A DNA stretch of 64,000 nucleotides from Lepisosteus oculatus (taxonomy: Eukaryota; Chordata; Actinopteri; Semionotiformes; Lepisosteidae). Positions 51,840-61,160 of the stretch are shown in pieces (positions within the stretch are counted from its first letter, which is position 1; every line of letters begins with the position of its first letter). A program made the position numbers and the translations under genes. The notes below the pieces were generated by a model that was given only the letters and a program-made list of their open reading frames with translations, ran no database searches and was not told the DNA's origin. The stretch covers positions 25,739,148 to 25,803,147 of the forward strand of contig NC_090706.1 of assembly GCF_040954835.1 (NCBI RefSeq), written 5' to 3'.

Positions 51840-53350
51840 AGAAATACACACAAGGCTGATTTTTGCCATGTTGACTGCAGATTTCATTTGGGTAAATAAA
51901 CCTGAGGGGAAAAAAAAGTAGATGAGTTTCTTTGAAGCTCTTGTTGCGATTCACCTGTTTTATATGAAGCTTGACAGTACCTTGCAGGTGGTGGGGGGGA
52001 GTGGAAGGAATGCAATGCTAACACATACTGTAGTCACTGTAGTTTTGACAATATTGCCTAGCATACTTGGGCAGTACCTGGGAATAATGGTGTATGAACC
52101 CTGTATACCCACGAGAGAGTACCCCCTACTATTTCATTGGCAGCCATGGAGTACTGCAAGTGTGGTGAAAGGGTGTGTTCACAATGCAATAGATCTTGGA
52201 CACACAGCACACATTCACAGCAGGTACACTCCTAGTCATTAAATGTGCTATAATTCTCAACCTGCACTTCACGTGACTGGCTTTGTTTATCTTAATTGCG
52301 GTTCATGGTTTTACTCCATTTTAACTGATTAATTTTCATATTATGATTTTTGTTCCAATTAAAAGTCATCATCCTTCATGGAAATGTTGAAAAACCAAAC
52401 TGAAATTGAAGCAAATTTATTTTTGTACACCATTGTGCAGAAAGCATTTCCTTTACATCTGGTGCACATCTTCTGGGGAAAAACTAGATCCATCCTGACA
52501 CATGGCTTGCTTAATTAATTTGACATTTTATGAAAGTGTTTCACCTTTAAAGTAGTATTAATTTCTAAATTATTGGACACTTAATTCTGAGATACAAAGG
52601 TGGGAGCACTTTCCTTGATCTTGGATGCATCTCATACAGGCTCAATCTTCCACTGCTGAAACTGCTTTGCAAAAACATCTTTTTGACAGTTTAAAAGAAA
52701 CTAATAGTTTCAAAAGTTTAAGGTCTCATTGTTACCTTATACTTTAATTTAGAAGATAATACTCCTTAAAATCAAAATGCAAAAAAGGAAGGGTAGCCAG
52801 AACTTCTTTCTGCCCAACCTAATAGTGTTTCAATTTGCAATAGAAAGAACAGCCCTTATGCAGATCCTTCCATTACGTTTTTGTATACATTAGGTTGATG
52901 GACATATCGTAAAACAAATTTGTTTTTTTCTTTCATTCTCAGAGCCTAAATAACTTCATGAATTTAATTAAAACAGTCAAAATGAATGCAGGTTAGTACT
53001 GCTATATAGTTGAAAAATAGAAACTACCTTACGAAGTAATCTGGGAGTTGTAATACACAAAATAAAGGCAGAAAAACAAAAAACATTCCTACTCTCCTGA
53101 TATTTGATGTTTGGACATCTTGTGTAATAAATTGACATACAAAATAAGCCACTAACACAGAACGTCCTTAATATGGTTCTCATTTCCTCTGTTCTTTAGA
53201 GTGCTCATATGGCATATCTTTAAGTTTCCCATGAACCATTCTCAGGAAGGCCACATTGTAGGAAGGGCTTCTTAACCACTTTAGTTTCTTTGCTTCTTTC
53301 CTTTTCCACAAGACATCAGTCCCTTCATCCGCAAAAACCACTCTGCAATT
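51840..53350. other. CCNG1-NUDCD2 convergent interval and NUDCD2 3' UTR
   Basis: No gene is recognised. The NUDCD2 3' UTR should run from 53350 leftwards to a minus-strand AATAAA at 52416-52421, about 930 bases. Confidence 0.5.
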
Positions 53351-56300
53351 CTATTTTCCTAAATTGGAAAAGTCTGGTCCACCGCCAGCAAAATTTCCAG
53401 AAATCTCTGCACCGCTGAAGTCAAATCCAGGATTCTGCAGGAAAAACAGATATTGTCAATGTAATTGTAGGCATTCAGAATATTGTAAACAATATCCACA
53501 TTCTTGTCTATGATATCTGAGCTAAAGCAAGGCTGCTCCTTAGAAATATTAACTATTGGTATATTGTTTTGTATAGTGAAAACTCACTGGTAATCTGTTT
53601 TGTGGCAGTTCCTAATGTTTTTTTTTTAAAGTATTTGGTTATTATATCTGACTAAATGGATCTCAAATCAGGAAACACAATCTTTTACTGAATTTATAAA
53701 GAAAGCTTATGCCACATAAAGCAGGAGATGAAACTAGTTTTACTATTACTGTAGTACAGTACATACAGTTCCAAGAAAAAGGGTTTGGGGTATGTGAACC
53801 CTTTGGAATTACCTGGATTTCTGCATTAATTACTCATAAAAATGTGGTCTGATCTTCAACTAAGTCACAATAATAGACAAACACAATCTTCTTAAACTAA
53901 TAACACACAAACAATTGTACTTCTTGTCAATATTGAACACATCGTTTAAACATTCACAGTCCAGGCTGGAAAAAGTAAACCCTTGTATTTAGTAACTGAT
54001 AGAACCTCCTTAAGCAGCAATAACCTCCACCAAACATTTCTTGTAACTGCTGATGAGACTTGCACAATGGTTAGGAGGAACTCTAGACCATTCCTTCTTA
54101 CAAAATAAAGTTTTAGTTCATTGAGATTTCTGGGATTCCTTGCATGAACAGCTCTCTCCAGATCATGCCACAGCATCTCAATTGGGTTGAGGTCTGGACT
54201 CTGACTTGGCCATTCCAGAACACAACTTGTCTTCTGCTTAAGCCATTCTGTTGTTGATTTACTCCTGTGTTTCTGGTCACTGCCTTGTTGCATCACCCAA
54301 CTTCTATTAAGCTTCAGGTGACGGACCTTTCTCCTATAAAATTTCTTGATACAATTTTGAATTCATAGTTCACTCTATGATAGCAAGCTACTGTATACAG
54401 GCCCCAAGGCAGCAAACCAGCCCCAAACCATGATGCTCCCTCTACCATGCTTCATGGTTGGGATGAGGTTTTGGTGTTGGTATGCAGTGCTTTTTTTCCT
54501 TCAAACATAGCATTGTGCATTTCTGCCAAAGAGTTCACCTTTTGTCTAATCTGTCTACAGAACTTTGTCCCAGTTGTGGAACATCCAGGTGGTCTTTTGC
54601 AAACTTGAGACGTGCAGCAATGTTTTTTTTTGGAGAGCAGTGGTTTCCTCCGTGGTGTCCTTCCATTAACACCATTCATGTTCAGTGCTTTCCTTATAGT
54701 GGACACATGAACAGAGACTTTGGCAAGTTGAAGAGATTTCTGCAGGTCCTTTGCTGTTACCCTAGGGTTCTTTTTCCTCCTTCAGCATGGCACTCTACGC
54801 TCTTGCTGTGATCTTTGCAGGACGCCCACTCCTAGTGAGAGTAGCAACAGTACTGTGGATTGATAATTTACTGTGGATTGATGAACACCCAGGCCTTTAG
54901 AAATGCTTTTGTAGCCTTTTCCAGCTTTATGCATCTCTACAATTCGTCTTCTAAGGTCCTCTGATATTTTATTTTGATCAGGGCATGGCGGACATGAACA
55001 GCTCTTTCTTGAGAAGAGCAGGCTCTGTCAGTAACCAGACTTTGTGTGTCTTTTTTATAGGGCAGGGCACCTCCAACCCACAGCTCCAATCTCATTGATT
55101 GGAACATCTGACTCCAATTAGCTTTTGGAGAAGTCATTAGCCTAGTGGTTCACAAACTTTTTCCAACCTAGACTGTGAATGTTTAAACGATGTGTTCAGT
55201 ACTGACAGGAACAAGTACAATTGTTTGTGTGTTATTAGTTTAAGTAGATTGTGTTTGTCTATTATTGTGACTTAATTGAAGATCAGACCACATTTTTATG
55301 AGTAATCAATGCAGAAATCCAGGTAATTCCAAAGGGTTCACAGCCTTTTTCTTGCAACTGTACATGAACTTATTCTTATATGTGGTTTAAAAAATTAGGA
55401 GTATTCCCATCCAAAACTTATTTTGTCCTATACTGGCATGCTAGCCAGGTTTCTTAACATTTCTGGTGTTTAGGTGTACACTGTAGCTGGATGTTCACAG
55501 CTAAACATAAACTATCATCACACATGGCTATTTCGAGGAGATGTGCATTTATACGGATTTCCTCTCTCACGTATTGGGACAGGTAATGGTTAATCAATAA
55601 ATGCACTAATGATTGGTTTAGAGCTTTCATTATTTTAAATGGTTTTTAAGCGAATGTTCTTCCGATAAGTGATTTAAATGGTAGCACCAGACTTTTGTCT
55701 GAATTATGCTTTTATTGATATCATAGACACGTTAAATGCAAACAGAGAGCACTACTGAACTCCCTACAGCCATACCAGACAGGTGAGTGGGAGGGTACTA
55801 ACCTCTTATCTTTTGAGCTCCACAGTGCCTGCTAGGACAGCTGGCACTGAATGTAAGACTGGCACACCTTACTAATATTAATGCAAGTCTGCAGGCACTC
55901 AGTAAATAGCTGGAACCCATTGATCCCAGCCTTACCACAGGAGACAGTCCGCCAGGTGTGCACTGCTGCAAGGCAATGCCCTCCCCACAAGCCCCTGACG
56001 GAACCACAGAATATCTAAAGGACAGCACCAGTCTAGATACCATCAAGCCTGCTGAGCTTCATAACAAATCAGCATTATATTAAATGCAAGCACAACAATG
56101 TAGTACTGACGGTCTCAGGAAAAAAAATCCTATAGATCCGTAATTCTCACCTCCCTCTGGAATCTCTCCAGAGTTAATTTCCTCTGCATCTGGTCCTGCA
56201 CCCAGGGGTCCGCACAGTACTCTCCCTCCAACAGCGAAGGCCAGCAGTTTCCTGCCTCCCGATTGGACTTCATTAGAATAATCCGGATAAGCTTCTTATC

Positions 56301-57337
56301 CTCTGATAACACACGGAAGAACAAGCAGAATGTATTTCTGTTTCTGAATAGTCAAAACACAATATTTTGATTGCAACGCAGACTGTTTAATGGAAAATGC
56401 ATCTACTTGCAATTTTGCAGTTTAATGAAAAATGCACCTAGTTATCGGACCTACTCGGCAACTCCAGAAAAATACAAAACTCAAAGGCGTTTTATTATTT
56501 GTTATATAATATATAATATATAACATACACATGAATATATTTGTTGAAGCAGTTTAATAGTAACTTTGCAGCAGATTAAATAACGTCTTCTTGACTCTAT
56601 TTCAGTCTTTTAAGCAAAAAGATGAAATAATTTTACTGTATAACCTCGATCTTCAATTTAATCGTCTAAAATAAGATGACTCACCTAATGTCCAGGTTCC
56701 TTCGTCTGCAATAGTGGAACCGAACAGTTTTCCCTAAAAGAAATATTAAAAATCAATAACATGCATTTCCTATTTTAACGTCGCAACGTTTAAAGTCCAA
56801 AGCAACTGAAAGACTTTAAGACAAATGATTCAAAAGAAGTAAAAATGTTTTCAGAATAAAAAAAAAAATGGACTACGAAATTGTGTCCGTTTAGGAGTTT
56901 ATCTGGGATGGGCATCATTAAGTGTCGTGAAGTGTCTCTGTCCAAGAAAGTGTATTGTTATTAGGTGTATTGTTATCAATTGGAAGATAAAACATTCCTG
57001 GGGTCCCGAAGAGTTCAATGACATCATGCTGAGCAGTCGTGCGTTGTGATGATTTGGTAAATCTTGACAGCAAAACATAACCCTGCCCATAACCCGGATC
57101 CCAGGTCAAATCGTGGGAAGAAGATGACGCATTTCGATTGAACCCTACCTTAAAAACGTCTCGTCCCTTTACAGCAAGCTCAATTTGTTTGCTGCCGAGA
57201 TTACACTTAATGTCTTTAGCAGAAGTTCCCGGAGGAACATCAACTTCAATAAAAACCTCCTCCATGGTCTGATACCAGGCACCCCATGGGGTTTTGCAGG
57301 GAATCACCCCGCTTCGTTCATCAAAATGGACCGACAT
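53351..57337 (-). CDS. NUDCD2: NudC domain-containing protein 2, four exons
   Basis: Exons in transcript order: 57337-57149, 56733-56685, 56302-56151 and 53434-53351, all with GT/AG borders, giving 157 residues, equal to human NUDCD2. Start MSVHFDERSGVIPCKTPWGA. The CS domain spans about residues 13-105 (WYQTMEEVFIEVDVPPGTSA, GKLFGSTIADEGTWTL, KKLIRIILMKSNREAGNCW). The helical region ADPWVQDQMQRKLTLERFQ and a glycine-rich end (FDFSGAEISGN...GPDFSNLGK) follow. CS-domain NudC proteins act with Hsp90; NUDCD2 is reported to stabilise LIS1 and the dynein pathway. Intron 3 (56150-53435) contains a near full-length Tc1 transposon. Confidence 0.95.
53766..55360 (-). mobile_element. Near full-length Tc1-like transposon in NUDCD2 intron 3
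   Basis: A 1595-base element flanked by TA on both sides (53764-53765 and 55361-55362). The ends CAGTT(C/G)CAAGAAAAAGG are inverted. The terminal repeats are about 220 bases long and carry an outer and an inner direct repeat (AAAAAG...GTGAACC), the IR/DR layout known from Sleeping Beauty-type elements. The transposase lies on the minus strand in broken frames: an N-terminal piece (55137-54937), a middle piece with NGRTPRRKPLLSKKKH (about 54706-54452) and a catalytic C-terminal piece with [20 protein letters not shown] (about 54296-53946). Frame breaks make it non-coding as it stands. Confidence 0.9.
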
Positions 57338-57700
57338 GCCTGGTGCTGCTGGCTAACGCGCTAATGTTCACAAAAGAATAAACGAAATATTTCTTGAATA
57401 TCTCAGTTTCTTTCCATTTAAAACTTGCAGTCACCTCATAACCTGTATCTAGAAACATGCGTCACTAGACGCGCCAGTGAGTTCATTTAACGTTCTACGT
57501 CACATGAACGTAGCGGAAACGTGCTCGTTCCCGGAAATGTAGTCTTTTGAGACGCGGTGCTTGCATTTACAAGCAGTTTTAGAGCACTGATAAAATCTGA
57601 GCTCTAAGTCTGGCGTCTACGCTAGTATACACTGGAACAACCAAAGCGAAAGCTATCTAATGTTTATGGTATTAAGCGATGCTCGTTTTTATGCAAGCTT
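57338..57700 (-). promoter_or_regulatory. NUDCD2 promoter
   Basis: A CpG-richer stretch upstream of the NUDCD2 ATG with a CRE-like TACGTCAC near 57496, a CACATG E-box beside it, and a ZNF143-like motif at 57528-57543. In human the equivalent promoter is shared with HMMR. I see no HMMR first exon on the plus strand here. Confidence 0.55.
57528..57543 (-). promoter_or_regulatory. ZNF143-like motif, NUDCD2 promoter
   Basis: Read on the minus strand it gives ACTACATTTCCGGGAA, matching the first two thirds of the ZNF143 consensus and also holding an ETS-type TTCCGG core, about 190 bases upstream of the ATG. Confidence 0.45.
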
Positions 57701-57987
57701 CGGATGGTTATTTACCTTATACATTGTTACCACTCTCCAGGAGAACAAGATGTGTAAAACACGTGAAAAAACATCAGCAAAACGTATTCCTTTTGCTTAG
57801 ACAATGCAGATTTTCACAGAATATGCAGTGTTTCCTCTAATTTTGCATGTGTTGTAGGGTAGGAGCCTCGAGGCTTCCTTTTATCAAAACAAGAAGCAAG
57901 AGTACTATCGATAACAGAATTCCTATCAGCAACAAAATAGCCTTGGGTCTTTTCAATAACAAAAGACTTTGTAAAGTGAGAGGTTTA

Positions 57988-58234
57988 TCATGCCTCCTCT
58001 GGAGGTGCATTCAAAAATGCCACGGGGTCTATCATTGACGTTGAAACCCCAGTGGTCTTGTCAATAGAAGAGCTGATCTGTGGTATACAAACATTACACA
58101 AAATAGCCTCCTCTTTCACAAGATCTGCAATCCAGCGGTCTCTTTTAGTCACATTGCTACATAAAATATTCTGTGGCACTCCAAGAAGTGGAGGGTAATA
58201 AGGTATATTGTAGATGTATAGTGCACTTTGCAAC
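57988..58234 (-). other. Exon-like ORF, unrecognised protein
   Basis: About 82 open codons ending in TGA, without an ATG at the start, so it would be a 3' exon. The product looks like real protein: YNIPYYPPLLGVPQNIL, KRDRWIADLVKEEAILC and the ending MIDPVAFLNAPPEEA. A possible acceptor (TTTAATGTCTGAG) stands just upstream on this strand. I do not recognise the family. A chance ORF remains possible. Confidence 0.3.
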
Positions 58235-58325
58235 ACTCAGACATTAAACATAAATGTAAAAAATGGCATGTTTCTCCTAATGCATTTAGTTACGCCTCAT
58301 TTTTATGAAGGTAATTAACCACTAC

Positions 58326-58472
58326 TATATAAAGGGAAGCAATTTAGGACTCTCCAATCAGCACTTGCTTATCCCCATATGCAATGTTGACTTTTTCAGG
58401 ACTGGTATTGTGAATGTTAGCACTCTGAAGTGTTGAAGAGCAGGAATCTTACAGCTGGAGAGAATATATCAG
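58326..58472 (+). promoter_or_regulatory. TATA box with candidate first exon
   Basis: TATATAAAGGG at 58326 is followed about 140 bases later by a donor-like CAG/GTGGGT at 58472. Together they could form a promoter and a short non-coding first exon on the plus strand. No partner exon is proven; the exon-like stretches at 61814 and 63654 are on the same strand. Confidence 0.25.
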
Positions 58473-59600
58473 GTGGGTGATTTTCAATGCAATTTGTTTT
58501 AGAGCACAATTAGACTTTCATTATCTAAATATAAGAACAAAAGTCTGAAAATGGATGACTAGTAAGAGAAATCCCATGGAGAAAACGTATTAATTAAAAA
58601 ATTAATGTGCGTTGGTATACATTTATTTAAATATTTATATTTATCTGGATTTAATTACACAATACATACTGGACCAAGAACCTTTGAAAAGTTTTGCAGA
58701 CAATAAACTACAGCTAAAACATGAATGATTATTACTAACCTCTAGGCCTTATTTTTAAAAGAATATTTGGAGGTGTTTTCTGTGATACATTTATTAATTT
58801 TATTCAGATTTCTTTTATGGACCAGACTTAATAAGGAGAGGGGTTAGGGATAGGATTCTTCATAATTACAAGCTCTGGTTCATCACTATAATTTGTTGGG
58901 CTTGTTTGATTTTTTGCGTTCATCGTTGCTGGGGAAATGCTACATTTCACTTATTGTTGCCTCCAGAGGTTAACTGATTACCTTAAAAGTGTGGAAAGAG
59001 CTGTTTCCTGCTGAGTGTGATGTGAGAAGCTCTTGAATCATTAATTCAGTTCACAGCATGCTCTTGCTTTGAATTGCACTAGAGGTGGTATACAGGCTTA
59101 TTACAGTGTCAGAACCTGAACTTTGCATAAATAAGCCAAATTACTTAAATTAAAGAAGAGTAAGAGTTTCTTGACATCCTGCTCTTCCTGGGAACCAAAA
59201 GTATTCAATGTTGTAGTGTTGCACTCATTTAAAAGTGTGATGAGCTTAGGATGTTTGCATTGCAAAATGTAGGATGTAAAATACAATGGTTAGTATGAAA
59301 AAACCTGCTTCTATATAATATTATGGTATAATTATATACTACATTAATGTCCATCATTGAAAAAATAATTGTTATGATCATGATCTTCATGTACAGGTGT
59401 GAGAACTTATGGAAACTGTTCAAATGCTCTGATCACATGAGGTTTGAAGATGAGCTTCTGAAAAGCAGCAGTTCTTTCTATTTTCTGTTCCAGTGTGTGA
59501 CGTCTCAGTGTGTCTAGTTATTCATTTACATGGAAAAAAGTGAACATTCCTTCCTCATAATGTTTTATGGGGACTGTACCTAAGCAATTGCAATTCTTTA
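58473..59600. other. AT-rich interval, nothing recognised
   Basis: No ORF, RNA gene or mobile element that I can support was found here. Confidence 0.6.
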
Positions 59601-59604
59601 TTCA

Positions 59605-59862
59605 TCAAATGCAAGATATCATTACAAAACATGGTAAATAACTTGCACAGGTAATTCGATAAATTAAATCATTCATTCTTCGTGCTGCAGGGAAGACCAA
59701 ACCCACAGTAGCGTTTTGGGGAAGGAGCCCAGGAGCCTGAATTAGTCCCTGATTAAACAAAACATCTACACAGCAAGCAACCACAATGTGCATGATGGTG
59801 TTTATCAGGCTGTTTAGTGACTTCTTGAACTTGCCATCAGCCATTGGCCTTGAGATTTGCAA
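59605..59862 (-). other. Exon-like ORF, unrecognised protein
   Basis: Opens just after an acceptor-like CTAACAAAGTCAG and has an ATG at 59844 (MADGKFKKSLNSLINTIMHI), followed by VVACCVDVLFNQGLIQAPGL and FPAARRMNDLIYRI, then stops. The composition is protein-like, with an amphipathic or hydrophobic middle. I do not recognise it, and a fragment of an old mobile element is the main alternative. Confidence 0.25.
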
Positions 59863-59929
59863 CTGACTTTGTTAGACACGTCTAGGTTTTGATTTTATCT
59901 CAGCCTCAGTCACATGACTTATATTATCA

Positions 59930-60180
59930 GGTGGGTAGCTGCGTCAGCATGCGTAGGCTGCAAAGGAACAAGTAATAGGTTTATTCCATGCTGAAAAAAA
60001 GAAAAAAGAGAACACAACGTTTCGGCCATCGAGCCTTCTTCAGGTGTGAGAGAGACAGGGCAGTAGGCAAAGGTAAAGTAGCGGGAGAAAAAAGGATGGG
60101 AGGGGGAAGGAGTGAGAGGCGGGAGCAGGGGACAGAAAGAGAGGCCAATCAAGAGGTGTGACTATAGGTGACTATATTAT
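59930..60180 (-). repeat. Dispersed repeat, best-preserved hammerhead-like core
   Basis: Reading the minus strand: a CT-rich 5' part, then CACACCTGAAGAAGGCTCGA and TGGCCGAAACGTTGTG, a T-rich run, CAGCATGGAATAAACC, and a tail TTTGCAGCCTACGCATGC...GCTACCCACCTGA. The core has CUGAAGA, a 4-bp stem II (GGCU/GGCC with a CGAU loop), GAAA, then CG-UU, flanked by CACA/UGUG pairing as stem I. This fits a minimal type I hammerhead like those reported in Penelope-like elements. Confidence 0.65.
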
Positions 60181-60594
60181 CGGATCTCTAGTTCCATGTG
60201 AAGCCAAAAACATGGTGGTCCACTGAAGTGATAATTATATGTAGTGGATAGTTTGTTGTTGAAAGTGGAATATATATTAAGGAAAAAAAAGCAGTTAAAG
60301 CTTCAAGACATTAATACATTGAACGACAATAGAAAACATCAGTTGCCAAGAAATTGACAGCTGTAGCTGGGGTGCTGACATTTTAGTGCACAGACAAGAT
60401 AGAGATAAATTCATTATGCTGATATCATCAATAGGGTTGATCAACATGGAGTGATTGTGAAATCTATGTGTTGTTAAAAGCAATACAAGCTGTACGTATG
60501 TGACACATTCTTTATACCAGGTTGCTGTCTTGTGGAATTGTTTCTCATTTCTATTCCTGGACAAGCCTGTGCCTGTTCACAGGTTTCTGAGCTT

Positions 60595-60940
60595 TAGACA
60601 CCACATGTCACCCCTCACGTGTTCAGTGGGGCTCACGTCTGTCAAGCAAGGTTCCGTGGCGTAACTGTCACCTTCTCTTTTTGCAAGAAAGTCTTTGTTA
60701 GATGCGTGTTGTCCTTCTGGAATGTTGTCACATTCAGACAAGCCCGCAGGAAGGGCAGCAAGTGAGATTACAAGACACGAACAATGTGGCGCTGTGCAGT
60801 CAGGCGGCCATCAATCATTATAAGCAGGGAGTTCTGTACTGACTAGACACTCCTGCCCAGACAATCACACTTAGACCTCCCCATCAATTTGTCTCTTGAA
60901 CACAACAAATAGAATATCGTTCCACATGCCTGCACCACTT
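60595..60940 (-). mobile_element. Degraded Tc1/mariner-type transposase relic
   Basis: Minus-strand frames contain SVIVWAGVSS, IDGRLTAQRHIVRVL, LLPFL...NVTTFQKDN and a shifted SPTEHVRGDMW. These are in the order expected for the catalytic part of a DDE transposase (VWAG, DG.LTAQRY, TTFQQDNA, SPIEH..D). There are at least two stops and one frame change. It belongs to a different subfamily from the three other Tc1 copies. No terminal repeats are found, and a V-SINE abuts it. Confidence 0.7.
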
Positions 60941-60942
60941 CC

Positions 60943-61160
60943 ATCGTAGGGTGCACAGAGACACACACACTCTCAATAGGGCCAATTTTAACTGGACCAA
61001 TTAACCAACCAGTATGTCTTTGGATTGTGGGAGAAAAAACCCACACAAACACAGGGAGAACATGCAAACACCACACAGATAGCACTCTGGGAATTGAAAC
61101 CAGGGCCCAGGGCCCAAGTGGTGTGAGGTAGCTATGCTAACCACTGCACCACTGTGCTGC
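60943..61160 (-). mobile_element. V-SINE, copy 2
   Basis: On the minus strand: tRNA-like head GCAGCACAGTGGTGCAGTGG with a B-box-like GGTTTCAATTCC, then TTTGCATGTTCTCCCTGTG, GTGTGGGTT, CCCACAATCCAAAGACATAC and GGTTAATTGG. The 3' tail is lost where it meets the transposase relic. It shares head and V domain with the copy at 30854-31170. Confidence 0.8.
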
